A stretch of DNA of 64,000 nucleotides from an uncultured Bryobacteraceae bacterium (GTDB taxonomy: Bacteria; Acidobacteriota; Terriglobia; Bryobacterales; Bryobacteraceae): NCBI GenBank assembly GCA_938003835.1, contig CALKXJ010000006.1, forward strand, positions 1-64,000, read 5' to 3'. Position 1 is the first letter of the stretch, and each line of letters opens with the position of its first letter. Under the pieces are notes generated by a model that saw only the letters and a list, made by a program, of their open reading frames with translations, had not been told where the DNA came from and searched no databases. A program made the position numbers and the translations under genes. Positions 26,865-35,375 of this stretch are shown here, piece after piece.

Positions 26865-28433
26865 ATGCGCTGGATCTCGACGATTTCCCTCATGCTTGCC
26901 GTTTCGCTCGTCACCGGCTGCCGGCGCGAGCAACCCCAGGCCCCGGCGACGCGCGAGATTTCGCTCGAGGTGTTGCAGGACAAGATCCGCGGCGGCTGGG
27001 CGGGGCAGATGATCGGCGTCAGCTACGGCGCCCCAACCGAGTTCCGCTGGCGCGGCGAGATCATCCCCGAGGAGAAGCTGCCGGAATGGAAGCCGGAGAT
27101 GATCGAGGGCGCCCTCGATCAGGACGACATCTACGTCGATATGACCTTCGCCCAGGTCCTTCAGGAGAAAGGGCTCGATGCGACGACCGAGGACTTCGGC
27201 GAAATGTTCAAGAAGTCGCAGTACCGGCTCTGGCATGCGAACCTGGCGGCCCGGCGGGCGCTGCGCCGCGGCGTTCCGGCCACCGAGAGCGGCACGCCCA
27301 AGTACAACATCCATGCCAATGACATCGACTTTCAGATCGAGTCGGACTTCGTGGGCCTGATGTGTCCGGGCATGCCGCAGAGCGCCATCGATTACGCCCT
27401 GCGCGCCGGCCGCGTGATGAATTACGGCGACGGCATCTACGGCGGCGTCTTCGTTTCCTGCATGTACGCGGCGGCATTCTTCGAATCCGACGTGCGCAAG
27501 ATCGTCGAGGCGGGTCTGGCCTGCCTGCCGCCGGAGAGCCCCTATGCGAAGGTGATCGCCGACACGCTCCGCTTCTCTCAGGAGAATCCAAACGACTGGG
27601 TGCGGGCGTGGCAGTTGATCGAAGACAAGTGGAACCGCCGCGACCCCTGCCCGAGCGGGGCGCTCACACCCTTCAACATCGACGCCAAGCTCAACGGCGC
27701 CTACATCGCGCTCGGCCTGCTCTACGGGCGAGGCGACTTCGAGCAGACGCTCAAGATCTCCACCCGCTGCGGTCAGGACTCCGATTGCAACCCGTCGAAC
27801 GCGGCGGGCATCCTGGGCGTGGTGCTGGGCTACGAGAAAATTCCCGAGATCTACCGGAGCGGCATTCCGGCCATCGCGGACAAGAACTTCAGCTTCACCA
27901 AGCACAGCTTCCGCACCATCGTCGAGAGCACGACGCAGCAGGCGGTGGCGCTGGCGGAGCGTCGCGGCGGCCGGTTCCTCGGCGACAGGCTGGTCATCGC
28001 GGTCCAGCAGCCGGTCCCGCCGCCGCTCGAGATCTGGGACGATTACGGCGAGCCGGTGGAGCGCATCCCCCACACCGATGCGCGCTTCAATTGGAAGGGG
28101 CAGTGGGTCGAGCACGGCAAGGGGACGGCCCGGCGCGCCGCCCAGAAGGGCGCCGAGGTGAGCGTCAGCTTCGAGGGCACCGGCTTCATCCTGACCGGCT
28201 CCTATCTGCCCACTGGAGGCAAGGCGGATATCTCCATCGACGATGGCCCGCCCGAAACGATCGACGTTTATGAGGATCAGGAGCGAGCGAACGAAAGCCT
28301 GGCACATCGCTTCAAGCTTGCGCCGGGGCGGCACACGGTGCGGCTGGTGGTGCGCGGCGAGCCCTTCGAGGGCAACCCCGCCGAGAAGAAAGGCCGCGAC
28401 GTGGTGGTGCGCGATCTCATCGTGTTTCGCTGA
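26865..28433 (+). CDS. ADP-ribosylglycohydrolase-fold lipoprotein
   Basis: 522 residues with a lipoprotein signal (SLVTGC, lipobox cysteine 19). The ADP-ribosylglycohydrolase fold is suggested by DKIRGGWAGQMIGVSYG at the start, the acidic metal box DQDDIYVDMTF (about 85-95) and the late box CGQDSDCNPSNAAGILG (about 302-318), where the usual T of DxDT is Cys. Residues about 395-522 form an extra beta-rich C-terminal domain. Family members remove ADP-ribose or related groups; being exported, this one more likely acts on an extracellular glycoside. Confidence 0.8.
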   Translation: MRWISTISLMLAVSLVTGCRREQPQAPATREISLEVLQDKIRGGWAGQMIGVSYGAPTEFRWRGEIIPEEKLPEWKPEMIEGALDQDDIYVDMTFAQVLQEKGLDATTEDFGEMFKKSQYRLWHANLAARRALRRGVPATESGTPKYNIHANDIDFQIESDFVGLMCPGMPQSAIDYALRAGRVMNYGDGIYGGVFVSCMYAAAFFESDVRKIVEAGLACLPPESPYAKVIADTLRFSQENPNDWVRAWQLIEDKWNRRDPCPSGALTPFNIDAKLNGAYIALGLLYGRGDFEQTLKISTRCGQDSDCNPSNAAGILGVVLGYEKIPEIYRSGIPAIADKNFSFTKHSFRTIVESTTQQAVALAERRGGRFLGDRLVIAVQQPVPPPLEIWDDYGEPVERIPHTDARFNWKGQWVEHGKGTARRAAQKGAEVSVSFEGTGFILTGSYLPTGGKADISIDDGPPETIDVYEDQERANESLAHRFKLAPGRHTVRLVVRGEPFEGNPAEKKGRDVVVRDLIVFR

Positions 28434-28443
28434 GGGCGCCGGC

Positions 28444-29100
28444 TCAAACGTCGGCCCCGCCGGGCGGCTCGCGATGGGCTGCGATCAGGTAAAGCAGAAA
28501 CGCAACGAAGGCGAACACGCCCGCGATGACGAGGCCGCCCGGAATGTAGCTGACCGAGGCGTGGCGCACCAGCGCGTCAATGTTGGGCACGAACTGCGCC
28601 AGGCCGGTCCGGGCGTCGAGCACCCAAGTCGTGACCTTCAGCCACCAGGCGACAAAGAGCACCAGAAAGATCCAGCCGTAGTTGCGCCGAAGCCGGATGG
28701 CCATCGCTGCTCCCAGCGAGACGGCGTGCTCCGGGTGTCGTAGGTCCCGGCTGAGTCGGTCGCGCCAGTCGGTGCAGGGCGCCGCCTCAGCGGGAGCGAA
28801 CAACGGCGCAAAGTAATTCGCTTCGAGCAGGCGCACGCGGCGGCGGGAGACCTCAAACAGGCGATAGCGCCGCGCCTCGATGATGAGCAACAGGAAGACC
28901 AGAACCAGGCAGCAGAGAATCACCGCATGGTGCGAATCGGGCGAAGCCAGCGTGACGGAAAGCATGGCGGCGCTGGCGGCGATGGACCAGTTCGTGGTGG
29001 TGTCCAACCGAGTCCGCCAGGTGATCATCCGCGAGATCTCGCCGCGATAGAAGTGCGCGATGGCCGTAACCTCGTCGCGACCGGCCGGCAGGGACTGCAT
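28444..29100 (-). CDS. DUF2270-like integral membrane protein
   Basis: 218 residues. The sequence EVTAIAHFYRGEISRMITWRTRLDTTTNW at the start and FEVSRRRVRLLEANYFAPLFAP in the middle fit the DUF2270 family of predicted membrane proteins. Four membrane segments are visible (about 38-52, 57-76, 142-160 and 187-207). No function is known. It converges on the lipoprotein gene with a 10-bp gap and is divergent from the enolase-superfamily gene. Confidence 0.75.
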   Translation of the reverse strand: MQSLPAGRDEVTAIAHFYRGEISRMITWRTRLDTTTNWSIAASAAMLSVTLASPDSHHAVILCCLVLVFLLLIIEARRYRLFEVSRRRVRLLEANYFAPLFAPAEAAPCTDWRDRLSRDLRHPEHAVSLGAAMAIRLRRNYGWIFLVLFVAWWLKVTTWVLDARTGLAQFVPNIDALVRHASVSYIPGGLVIAGVFAFVAFLLYLIAAHREPPGGADV

Positions 29101-29162
29101 CGTTGTTTTATGCTAGCGCGGGCGGCGAGCGGATGATATAGTCCAAAGGGCGGGAGAAGGCG

Positions 29163-30311
29163 ATGACGAGATTCACACGACGCAGTTGGCTGGCCTCGGC
29201 GGGGGCTCCGCTATTGTCGGCGCCTTCCGCGGCGGCGGGCAAATCGGAGCGGCTGCGCATCACCAGGGTGGAGACCTTCCGCGTGGTGGTGCCCATGAAG
29301 CCCGATTCGACCACCGATCCCGAAACGGCCGAAGAGAGCCGTTTCGACCTGGTTCCGAAGACCATCCTCAAGATCCACACCGATTCCGGCATTGTCGGCA
29401 TCGGCGAAACCGGCCGCGGCGAAGACTACGACGCCATCCGGCGCAACGCCCAGTTCCTCGAGGGCAAGAACGCCTTCGACATGAATCTGGCGTATCTCGA
29501 GCTTCCGGCCCGCGCCGGCTACGCCGCCTTCGAGATGGCGCTTTATGACGTCGTCGGCAAGGCGATCGGCTGGCCCGTCTACAAGCTGCTCGGCGGGCTG
29601 GCGCAGCGCAAGGTGCTGGTGAGCTACTGGACGGGACGCCGCACGCCGGCCGGCATGCGGCGCGTGGCCGAGCGCGCGCTGGCCGGCGGCTTCACCTCGA
29701 TCAAGATGAAGGCCAAGCAGGGCGACCCAGTGGTCGAATCGATCGCGGAGATCGCCAGGGTGGCGCCGCAGATCAAAGTGATCTTCGATCCCAACACGCG
29801 CTACCGGAGCTTCGCCGACTTTCTGCCCGTGGCGCGCGAGCTCGAAAAGATCGGCAACGTGCTGGTCTACGAAGACCCGTTCGACAAGAACGACTTCGAG
29901 GGCTACCGCAAATTGCGGCGCGAGGTGAAGGGGCACGTCGTGCTGCATCTGGGCGATCCCAGGGCGATGATCCGCGCCATCCGCGAGGACGCCTGCTCGG
30001 CCTTCAACACCGGGGGCAACCCGGGCATGGCCGGCTTCGTCGCGAATGCGTATCTGGCGGGGGCCGCGGGCATGCCGGTCTGGCACGGCTCGGGCAACGA
30101 CTGCGGCATCGTGGACGCATCGTATCTGCACTCCTGCGCGGCGGCGCCCAACTGCACGCTGCCAAGCGACATTCTGAGTTTCCTGCGGGAGGACGATCTC
30201 ATCGTCGAGCCGATCGAGATCCGCTCGAGCTACGCGATCGTCTCCGACAAGCCCGGCCTCGGCGTCGAACTCGACGAGGACGCCGTGCGGCGCTACCAGG
30301 TGAAGGGGTAA
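29163..30311 (+). CDS. Tat-exported enolase-superfamily enzyme (mandelate racemase type)
   Basis: 382 residues with a Tat-type signal (FTRRSWLASAGAP). The barrel has the KxK acid/base motif SIKMKAK (Lys181, Lys183) and metal ligands Asp209 (IFDPN) and Glu237 (VYEDPF); the third ligand may be the Asp in HLGD. The N-terminal capping domain is present (RVETFRVVVPM). This family abstracts a proton next to a carboxylate. It starts the run with the D-aminoacylase-like lipoprotein (4-bp gap) and the amidohydrolase; GGGAGAAGG precedes its start. Confidence 0.88.
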   Translation: MTRFTRRSWLASAGAPLLSAPSAAAGKSERLRITRVETFRVVVPMKPDSTTDPETAEESRFDLVPKTILKIHTDSGIVGIGETGRGEDYDAIRRNAQFLEGKNAFDMNLAYLELPARAGYAAFEMALYDVVGKAIGWPVYKLLGGLAQRKVLVSYWTGRRTPAGMRRVAERALAGGFTSIKMKAKQGDPVVESIAEIARVAPQIKVIFDPNTRYRSFADFLPVARELEKIGNVLVYEDPFDKNDFEGYRKLRREVKGHVVLHLGDPRAMIRAIREDACSAFNTGGNPGMAGFVANAYLAGAAGMPVWHGSGNDCGIVDASYLHSCAAAPNCTLPSDILSFLREDDLIVEPIEIRSSYAIVSDKPGLGVELDEDAVRRYQVKG

Positions 30312-30314
30312 CCC

Positions 30315-32024
30315 ATGAAAAGGAGCGATTCCCGCCGCGCCTCCTGGATCACGCTTCTGGTCGCGGCACTGCTCGCTGCCGGTTGCGCGCGCCAACGCTA
30401 TGACCTCATCCTGCGCGGCGGAACCATCTACGACGGCTCGGGCGGCGCGCCCGTTGTCGCCGACCTAGCGGTCAAGGGCGACCGCATCGCGGCCATCGGC
30501 GACCTGAGCGACGCCCGCGCCGCGGCCGAGTTCGACGTCAAGGGCCTGGCGGTGGCGCCCGGCTTCATCAACATGATGAGCTGGGCCAATGAGTCGCTGA
30601 TCGCTGACGGCCGGTCGATGAGCGACATCAAACAGGGCATCACGCTCGAGGTGATGGGCGAAGGCAACTCGATGGGGCCGCTCAACGACGCCATGAAGGA
30701 GCGGATGCGCGCCGCCCAGGGCGATATCAAGTACGAGATCGAATGGACGACGCTGGGCGACTATCTGGAGTACCTGGAGCGCAGAGGCGTCTCTCCGAAC
30801 GTCGCCTCTTTCATCGGCGCCGCGACGCCGCGCATTTACGTGCTGGGCTACGAGGATCGGGCGCCTTCCTCGGACGAGCTCGAGAAGATGCGCGCGCTGG
30901 TGCGCCAGGCCATGGAGGAAGGTGCGCTCGGCGTCGCCTCCTCTCTGGTCTACCCGCCGGGCTTCTTCGCCAAGACCGACGAGCTCATTGCGCTCGCCCG
31001 GGTGGCCGCTGAGTACGGCGGCCTTTATATCTCCCATCTGCGCAGCGAGGGCGACGAGCTCATCGAGGCCGTGGAGGAGTTCCTCACGATCGTGCGCCAG
31101 GCGGGCGTGCGGGGCGAGATCTACCATCTCAAAGCCGCCGGCAAGGATAACTGGGGAAAATTCGACCGCGTGATCGAGATGATCGAGAAGGCCCGCGCCG
31201 AGGGCTTGGAAGTGACCGCCGACATCTACACCTACCCGGCGGGCGCCACCGGGCTCGACTCCTCGATGCCGCCCTGGGCGCAGGAGGGGGGATTCGAGAA
31301 GTTCCTCGAGCGGCTGAAGAATCCGGCGATCCGGCGGCGCATCGCCCGCGAGATGCGCGAGTCGAAGAAGGGCTGGGAGAACATGTACCTCCAGGCCGGC
31401 TCGCCGGATCGCATCCTCCTGGTCGGCTTCAAGAACGAGAAGCTCAAGCCGCTCACCGGCAAGACACTGGCCGAGGTCGCCCGCATGCGCGGGAAATCGC
31501 CCGAGGAGACGGCGATGGACCTGATCCTCGAGGACGCCAGCCAGATCGGGGCGATCTACTTCAGCCAGTCCGAAGACAACGTCCGCAAGGCGGTGCGCCT
31601 GCCGTGGGTGAGCTTCTGCACCGACTCAGCTTCTGTGGCCGCCGAAGGTGTCTTTCTCAAATCGAACCCGCACCCGCGTGCCTACGGCAGCTTCGCCCGG
31701 CTGCTTGCGAAGTACGTCCGCGAGGAGAAGCTGATCCCGCTCGAGGAGGCGATCCGTAGGATGGCGGCCCTGCCGGCTGAGACGCTGCGGTTGGACGGGC
31801 GCGGCATGCTGCGGAACGGCTACTACGCCGACATCGTCGTCTTCGACCCGGCGCGCATCCAGGACCATGCCACCTGGGAGAAACCGCACCAGTACGCCAC
31901 CGGCGTCGTGCATGTGTTCGTCAACGGCGGGCATGTGATTCGAGACGGCGAGCACACCGGCGCCAAGCCTGGGCGCGTCGTGCGCGGGCCGGGCTGGAAG
32001 GGACGCAAGGGAGGCACGACGTGA
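30315..32024 (+). CDS. D-aminoacylase-like amidohydrolase, lipoprotein, metal site altered
   Basis: 569 residues with a lipobox (LLAAGC, Cys24). It has the N-acyl-D-amino-acid deacylase frame: YDLILRGGTIYDGSG, AVAPGFIN, YISHLRSEGDELIEAV, YHLKAAGKDNWGK, FCTDSAS and the tail GYYADIVVFDP. The canonical metal-binding HxH after APGF is missing (NMMSWAN, about 86-92), and the GNC cysteine of D-aminoacylases reads GEG (Glu116). The two later histidines remain. A one-metal enzyme or altered chemistry is possible. It overlaps the next gene by 4 bp. Confidence 0.85.
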   Translation: MKRSDSRRASWITLLVAALLAAGCARQRYDLILRGGTIYDGSGGAPVVADLAVKGDRIAAIGDLSDARAAAEFDVKGLAVAPGFINMMSWANESLIADGRSMSDIKQGITLEVMGEGNSMGPLNDAMKERMRAAQGDIKYEIEWTTLGDYLEYLERRGVSPNVASFIGAATPRIYVLGYEDRAPSSDELEKMRALVRQAMEEGALGVASSLVYPPGFFAKTDELIALARVAAEYGGLYISHLRSEGDELIEAVEEFLTIVRQAGVRGEIYHLKAAGKDNWGKFDRVIEMIEKARAEGLEVTADIYTYPAGATGLDSSMPPWAQEGGFEKFLERLKNPAIRRRIAREMRESKKGWENMYLQAGSPDRILLVGFKNEKLKPLTGKTLAEVARMRGKSPEETAMDLILEDASQIGAIYFSQSEDNVRKAVRLPWVSFCTDSASVAAEGVFLKSNPHPRAYGSFARLLAKYVREEKLIPLEEAIRRMAALPAETLRLDGRGMLRNGYYADIVVFDPARIQDHATWEKPHQYATGVVHVFVNGGHVIRDGEHTGAKPGRVVRGPGWKGRKGGTT

Positions 32025-32818
32025 GCGAAGTTTCCCGGCGGGGCTTCCTCGCCTCCGCGGCCGCCTCACCGGCGGCGGCTCAGGCGAAGCCGCCCGTCAT
32101 CGACGCGCACTGCCATGCCGGCACCGGCCAGGCGATGTCAGCGCCGTGGACGACGCGCGCCTCCGTTGAGATCACCCTCCGGCATATGGAGGAGGCGGGC
32201 ATCGACCGCACGATCATCTTCCCCATCAACAACGTCGAATATGCGGGGCCGAATCGCGAGATTGCCGAAATCTGCGCGCGCCATCCGGACAAATTCATCG
32301 GCTTCGCCAAACACGACCCGCAGGCGGAGGCGGGCCGCATCCGCTCGATGCTTCGCGAGGAGGTGGAGCGGATGGGGCTCAAAGGGTTGAAGCTCCACCG
32401 CCTCCCCACACGCGAGGTGCTCGATGCGGTCGCCGAGCTCGGCATCCCGATTCTCTACCATCCCGAGAGGGTCGCCAACTTCCACCTGATCGCCTCCGAG
32501 TATCCGCAGGTGAACTTCATCATGGCGCACCTGGGCAGTTTCGCTTCGCACGACTGGACGGAGCATCTGGCGGCGATCGACGTGGCGCGGCGTTACCCGA
32601 ACGTCTATCTCGACACCTCCTCGGTGGTCTTCTTCCGCTTCCTCGAGCTGGCGGCGAGGGAGGCCGGGCCGGACAAGCTGATCTTCGGCAGCGACGGCCC
32701 GGAACTCGACTCGCGCGTGGAGCTTTACAAGGTGAAGCTGCTCAAGCTATCGGCGGCCGACGAGGCTAAAGTTGTGGGCGGCAACATCCGGCGCCTGCTG
32801 CCGAAAGGGGCTGTTTAA
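32021..32818 (+). CDS. Tat-exported amidohydrolase (amidohydrolase_2 family)
   Basis: 265 residues. It starts with GTG inside the stop of the previous gene (GTGA) and has a Tat signal (VSRRGFLASAAAS). The TIM-barrel metal site is complete: HxH in VIDAHCHAG, the histidine in ILYHPERV, FIMAHLGSF and the aspartate in IFGSDGPE. This is the PF04909 group, which includes decarboxylases and lactonases. Overlap with the deacylase-like gene suggests one pathway working outside the cytoplasm. Confidence 0.88.
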   Translation: MSEVSRRGFLASAAASPAAAQAKPPVIDAHCHAGTGQAMSAPWTTRASVEITLRHMEEAGIDRTIIFPINNVEYAGPNREIAEICARHPDKFIGFAKHDPQAEAGRIRSMLREEVERMGLKGLKLHRLPTREVLDAVAELGIPILYHPERVANFHLIASEYPQVNFIMAHLGSFASHDWTEHLAAIDVARRYPNVYLDTSSVVFFRFLELAAREAGPDKLIFGSDGPELDSRVELYKVKLLKLSAADEAKVVGGNIRRLLPKGAV

Positions 32819-32912
32819 GTCGAAATCGGGGGTTCATTTCGCTAAAATTCTCGGCAGGGTTGTTGTCGGCAAACCTGGCCCTAAGTTCTGAGGCTCGGGA
32901 GGGGACGAAGCC

Positions 32913-33380
32913 CTGAAGAACCGTTGCCTTGGGTTGGCCTTTCTCCGCGGCTGCGCCTTGCTCGTGCCGGCCGCGGAGGGTCCACAGTCAGCGGAGGCTC
33001 GCCGGCGGCCCTATGTCGCAGTCTCCAAGCGAACCATCTAGTATGCCGGGCCGTCGGCCAAAGCCGGCCTCGTCAAAGAGGTCATCCGGCGAACCGAGGC
33101 GCGTGACAGCCAGGGAAGACGATATTCCTCGGCGGGATCGAACCTGCCTGCTGAACACCGTCATGAGTGGATCCGGGACGGCGTGGCCGGAGAGTCGTAC
33201 TTCGGGAACCGACATCAGAAGGTTGCATACTTCCGCAGCCTGGATCCCGGCGAAGCTGGATCGGCTCTCTCGGATTCCCGGATGCAAGCGGTCGAGATCA
33301 ACGGACTCCCCTGCGTTAAAGGCCCTTGGCGGATGGCCGGGCCGGCCGCGGCTGGCTTCGGCAGGCGGTCTCGTGTATTC
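32913..33380 (+). pseudogene. Remnant of an unrecognised exported protein
   Basis: A frame beginning at a CTG after GGGAGGGGACG reads KNRCLGLAFLRGCALLVPA, like a signal peptide, then continues to KRTI, where a TAG interrupts it near 33040, and on in the same frame through LPAEHRHEWIRDGVAGESYF and AYFRSLDPGEAG. No family is recognisable. The same frame leads into the next gene, so it could be a lost upstream domain. Before it, 32819-32912 holds a TAAAAT that may be part of a promoter. Confidence 0.35.
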
Positions 33381-35375
33381 ATGAGAGACATGAGCCGCCT
33401 GCTTTCGCTCGCTCTCATCGTGGCGTCCGTGCCCTGCCTGGCCCAGAAGCGCTGGTGGATGGAGGAGCCGATCCGGCTCATCCAGACGAACCTGCGCGAA
33501 ACCGATTCGAACCTCGACGCAAAGCGGCTGGTCGACCAACTGGTTGACTTCCGCGCCAACGTCCTATTGTTTGGCATGGGGGGCATCGTTGCCCACTATC
33601 CCACCCAGGTGGAATTCCACTACCCGAGCGCTTACCTTCCGGCTGGTCGGGATACGTTCGGCGAGGTGCTCGAGCAGGCGCACGCGCGCGGCATTCGCGT
33701 CATCGGGCGCTTCGACTTCTCCCGTACCCAGAAGCCTGTCTATGACGCGCATCCGGAGTGGTTCTTCCGGCGCGCCAGCGGCGAGCCGTTCATCTACAAC
33801 GGCCTGTACTCGACCTGCATCAACGGCGGCTACTATCGCGAGCATATCTTCCGCATCTTGACGGAGGCGCTCACTCGCTACGAGGTGGACGGGCTGTTTT
33901 TCAACATGTTCGGCAACCCGCGCTCGGACTATAGCGGTAACCGCATGGGGCCGTGCCACTGCGCGGCCTGCCGCCGCCTCTACCGCGAGCGCTACGGTGG
34001 CGAGCTGCCCGCTTCGGACGACGATCCCCAGTACCGCCAGTTCCTGGACGCCTGCGCGCGCGAGGTAGCCGCCGAGATCGGCAAGCTGATCAAGAAGCTC
34101 CGGCCGGAGGCCTCCTTCAACACCTACATCCAGGAGCATGTCGATGGAATCATGTCGGAGTCGAACACCGCCGTGGACCGGCCGCTGCCCCTATGGCCGT
34201 ACTCAGCCTCCGACAACGTCAACTACAACCGCAACTCGGAGCCGGAGAAGATGGCCATCAACCTCTCGATGAGTTTCATCGATTACGCCTGGCGTTTCGC
34301 CGCCGTGCCGCCCAACGAGATCCGCGTGCGGTTGAGCCAGGCGATCGCTCACGGCGGGGCGCTCGCGCAGAACATGCACGGCACGATGGACCAGGAGGAC
34401 CGGTCCTTCCTCGAAGCGGCCCGTCCGCTGTTTCGCTGGCATGCCGAGCATGAGGATCTCTACGTCGGACAGGAGAACGCCGGGCGCGTGCTGCTGCTCG
34501 GGCCGCGGAACGACTCTTACCGGGGTTTCTACCGGCTGCTGAGCGAGCAGCACATTCCGTTCCGGGCCTCAAGCAACGTGCGGACGCTACTCGCGCACCC
34601 ACGCGAGTTCGATCTGGTGGTGGCCACCAGCCAAGTACCGGCGGAGCTCGAATCCTGGGTGCGGTCCGGCGGGAGGCTCCTGGTGGCGGGGCTGACGCCT
34701 CCCTTCGGGATAGACGGGCCGGTGAAGCGCTGGGAAGGCGTGCGCGGCTATTTCCGCATACGTGATCACGCGCTCTTTCCCTCGCTACGCCAGACGAACC
34801 TGCTCTTTCTTTACGGCGATTACCTTGAGTTCGCTCCCGAAGCGCGGCCGCTTTTGACGCTGATTCCGCCGTCGATGTTCGGTCCTCCCGAGAAGGTCTT
34901 CACGGACAAAGTGGAGACCGACAAGCCGGGCCTGATTCTGGGTGAGATCGGCCAAGGCCGGCTGGCCTACCTGCCCTGGGATGTGGGAGCGCTCTACTAT
35001 CGCTACAGCTCGCATCACCACGCCGGCCTCGTCGCCGACCTCATCGATCACCTCGTCGACGGCCAGCGGCAGCTTCGCACCAGCGCCCATCCGCTCATCG
35101 AGATCACCGTGATGCGCCAGCCGCGGCGGAACCGGACGCTCGTGCACTTTGTCAACCTCACCGGCCATTCCCAGACCGGATGGTTCGATCCGGTTCCGGT
35201 GCGCGACGTAAGAGTGCGCCTAGCCGGAAGCTTCGAGGCGGCGCGCTGGGTGCGCGGGGCACGGGAGCTGCCCTTGCGTCACGAATCGGGCGCCGGCGAG
35301 TTCACGCTGCCCGAAGTGAGCGGCTACGAGGTCGTGGTGCTCGAGGGCGGCTCGGCGTCAGCTCCACTGGACTGA
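33381..35375 (+). CDS. Secreted glycosyl hydrolase-like protein (GHL6-like barrel)
   Basis: 664 residues. The start was set at 33381 (alternatively 33390) because a signal peptide follows (SRLLSLALIVASVPCLAQ). Residues about 25-340 look like a TIM barrel of the hypothetical glycosyl hydrolase group: ARGIRVIGRFDFSR, HPEWFFR, YEVDGLFFNMFGNP and CHCAACRRLYRERYG. A glutamine-amidotransferase-like trimerisation domain (about 375-520) and a C-terminal beta domain follow, as in GH42-type enzymes. Catalytic acids cannot be assigned with confidence. It converges on an enolase-superfamily gene with an 18-bp overlap. Confidence 0.7.
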   Translation: MRDMSRLLSLALIVASVPCLAQKRWWMEEPIRLIQTNLRETDSNLDAKRLVDQLVDFRANVLLFGMGGIVAHYPTQVEFHYPSAYLPAGRDTFGEVLEQAHARGIRVIGRFDFSRTQKPVYDAHPEWFFRRASGEPFIYNGLYSTCINGGYYREHIFRILTEALTRYEVDGLFFNMFGNPRSDYSGNRMGPCHCAACRRLYRERYGGELPASDDDPQYRQFLDACAREVAAEIGKLIKKLRPEASFNTYIQEHVDGIMSESNTAVDRPLPLWPYSASDNVNYNRNSEPEKMAINLSMSFIDYAWRFAAVPPNEIRVRLSQAIAHGGALAQNMHGTMDQEDRSFLEAARPLFRWHAEHEDLYVGQENAGRVLLLGPRNDSYRGFYRLLSEQHIPFRASSNVRTLLAHPREFDLVVATSQVPAELESWVRSGGRLLVAGLTPPFGIDGPVKRWEGVRGYFRIRDHALFPSLRQTNLLFLYGDYLEFAPEARPLLTLIPPSMFGPPEKVFTDKVETDKPGLILGEIGQGRLAYLPWDVGALYYRYSSHHHAGLVADLIDHLVDGQRQLRTSAHPLIEITVMRQPRRNRTLVHFVNLTGHSQTGWFDPVPVRDVRVRLAGSFEAARWVRGARELPLRHESGAGEFTLPEVSGYEVVVLEGGSASAPLD

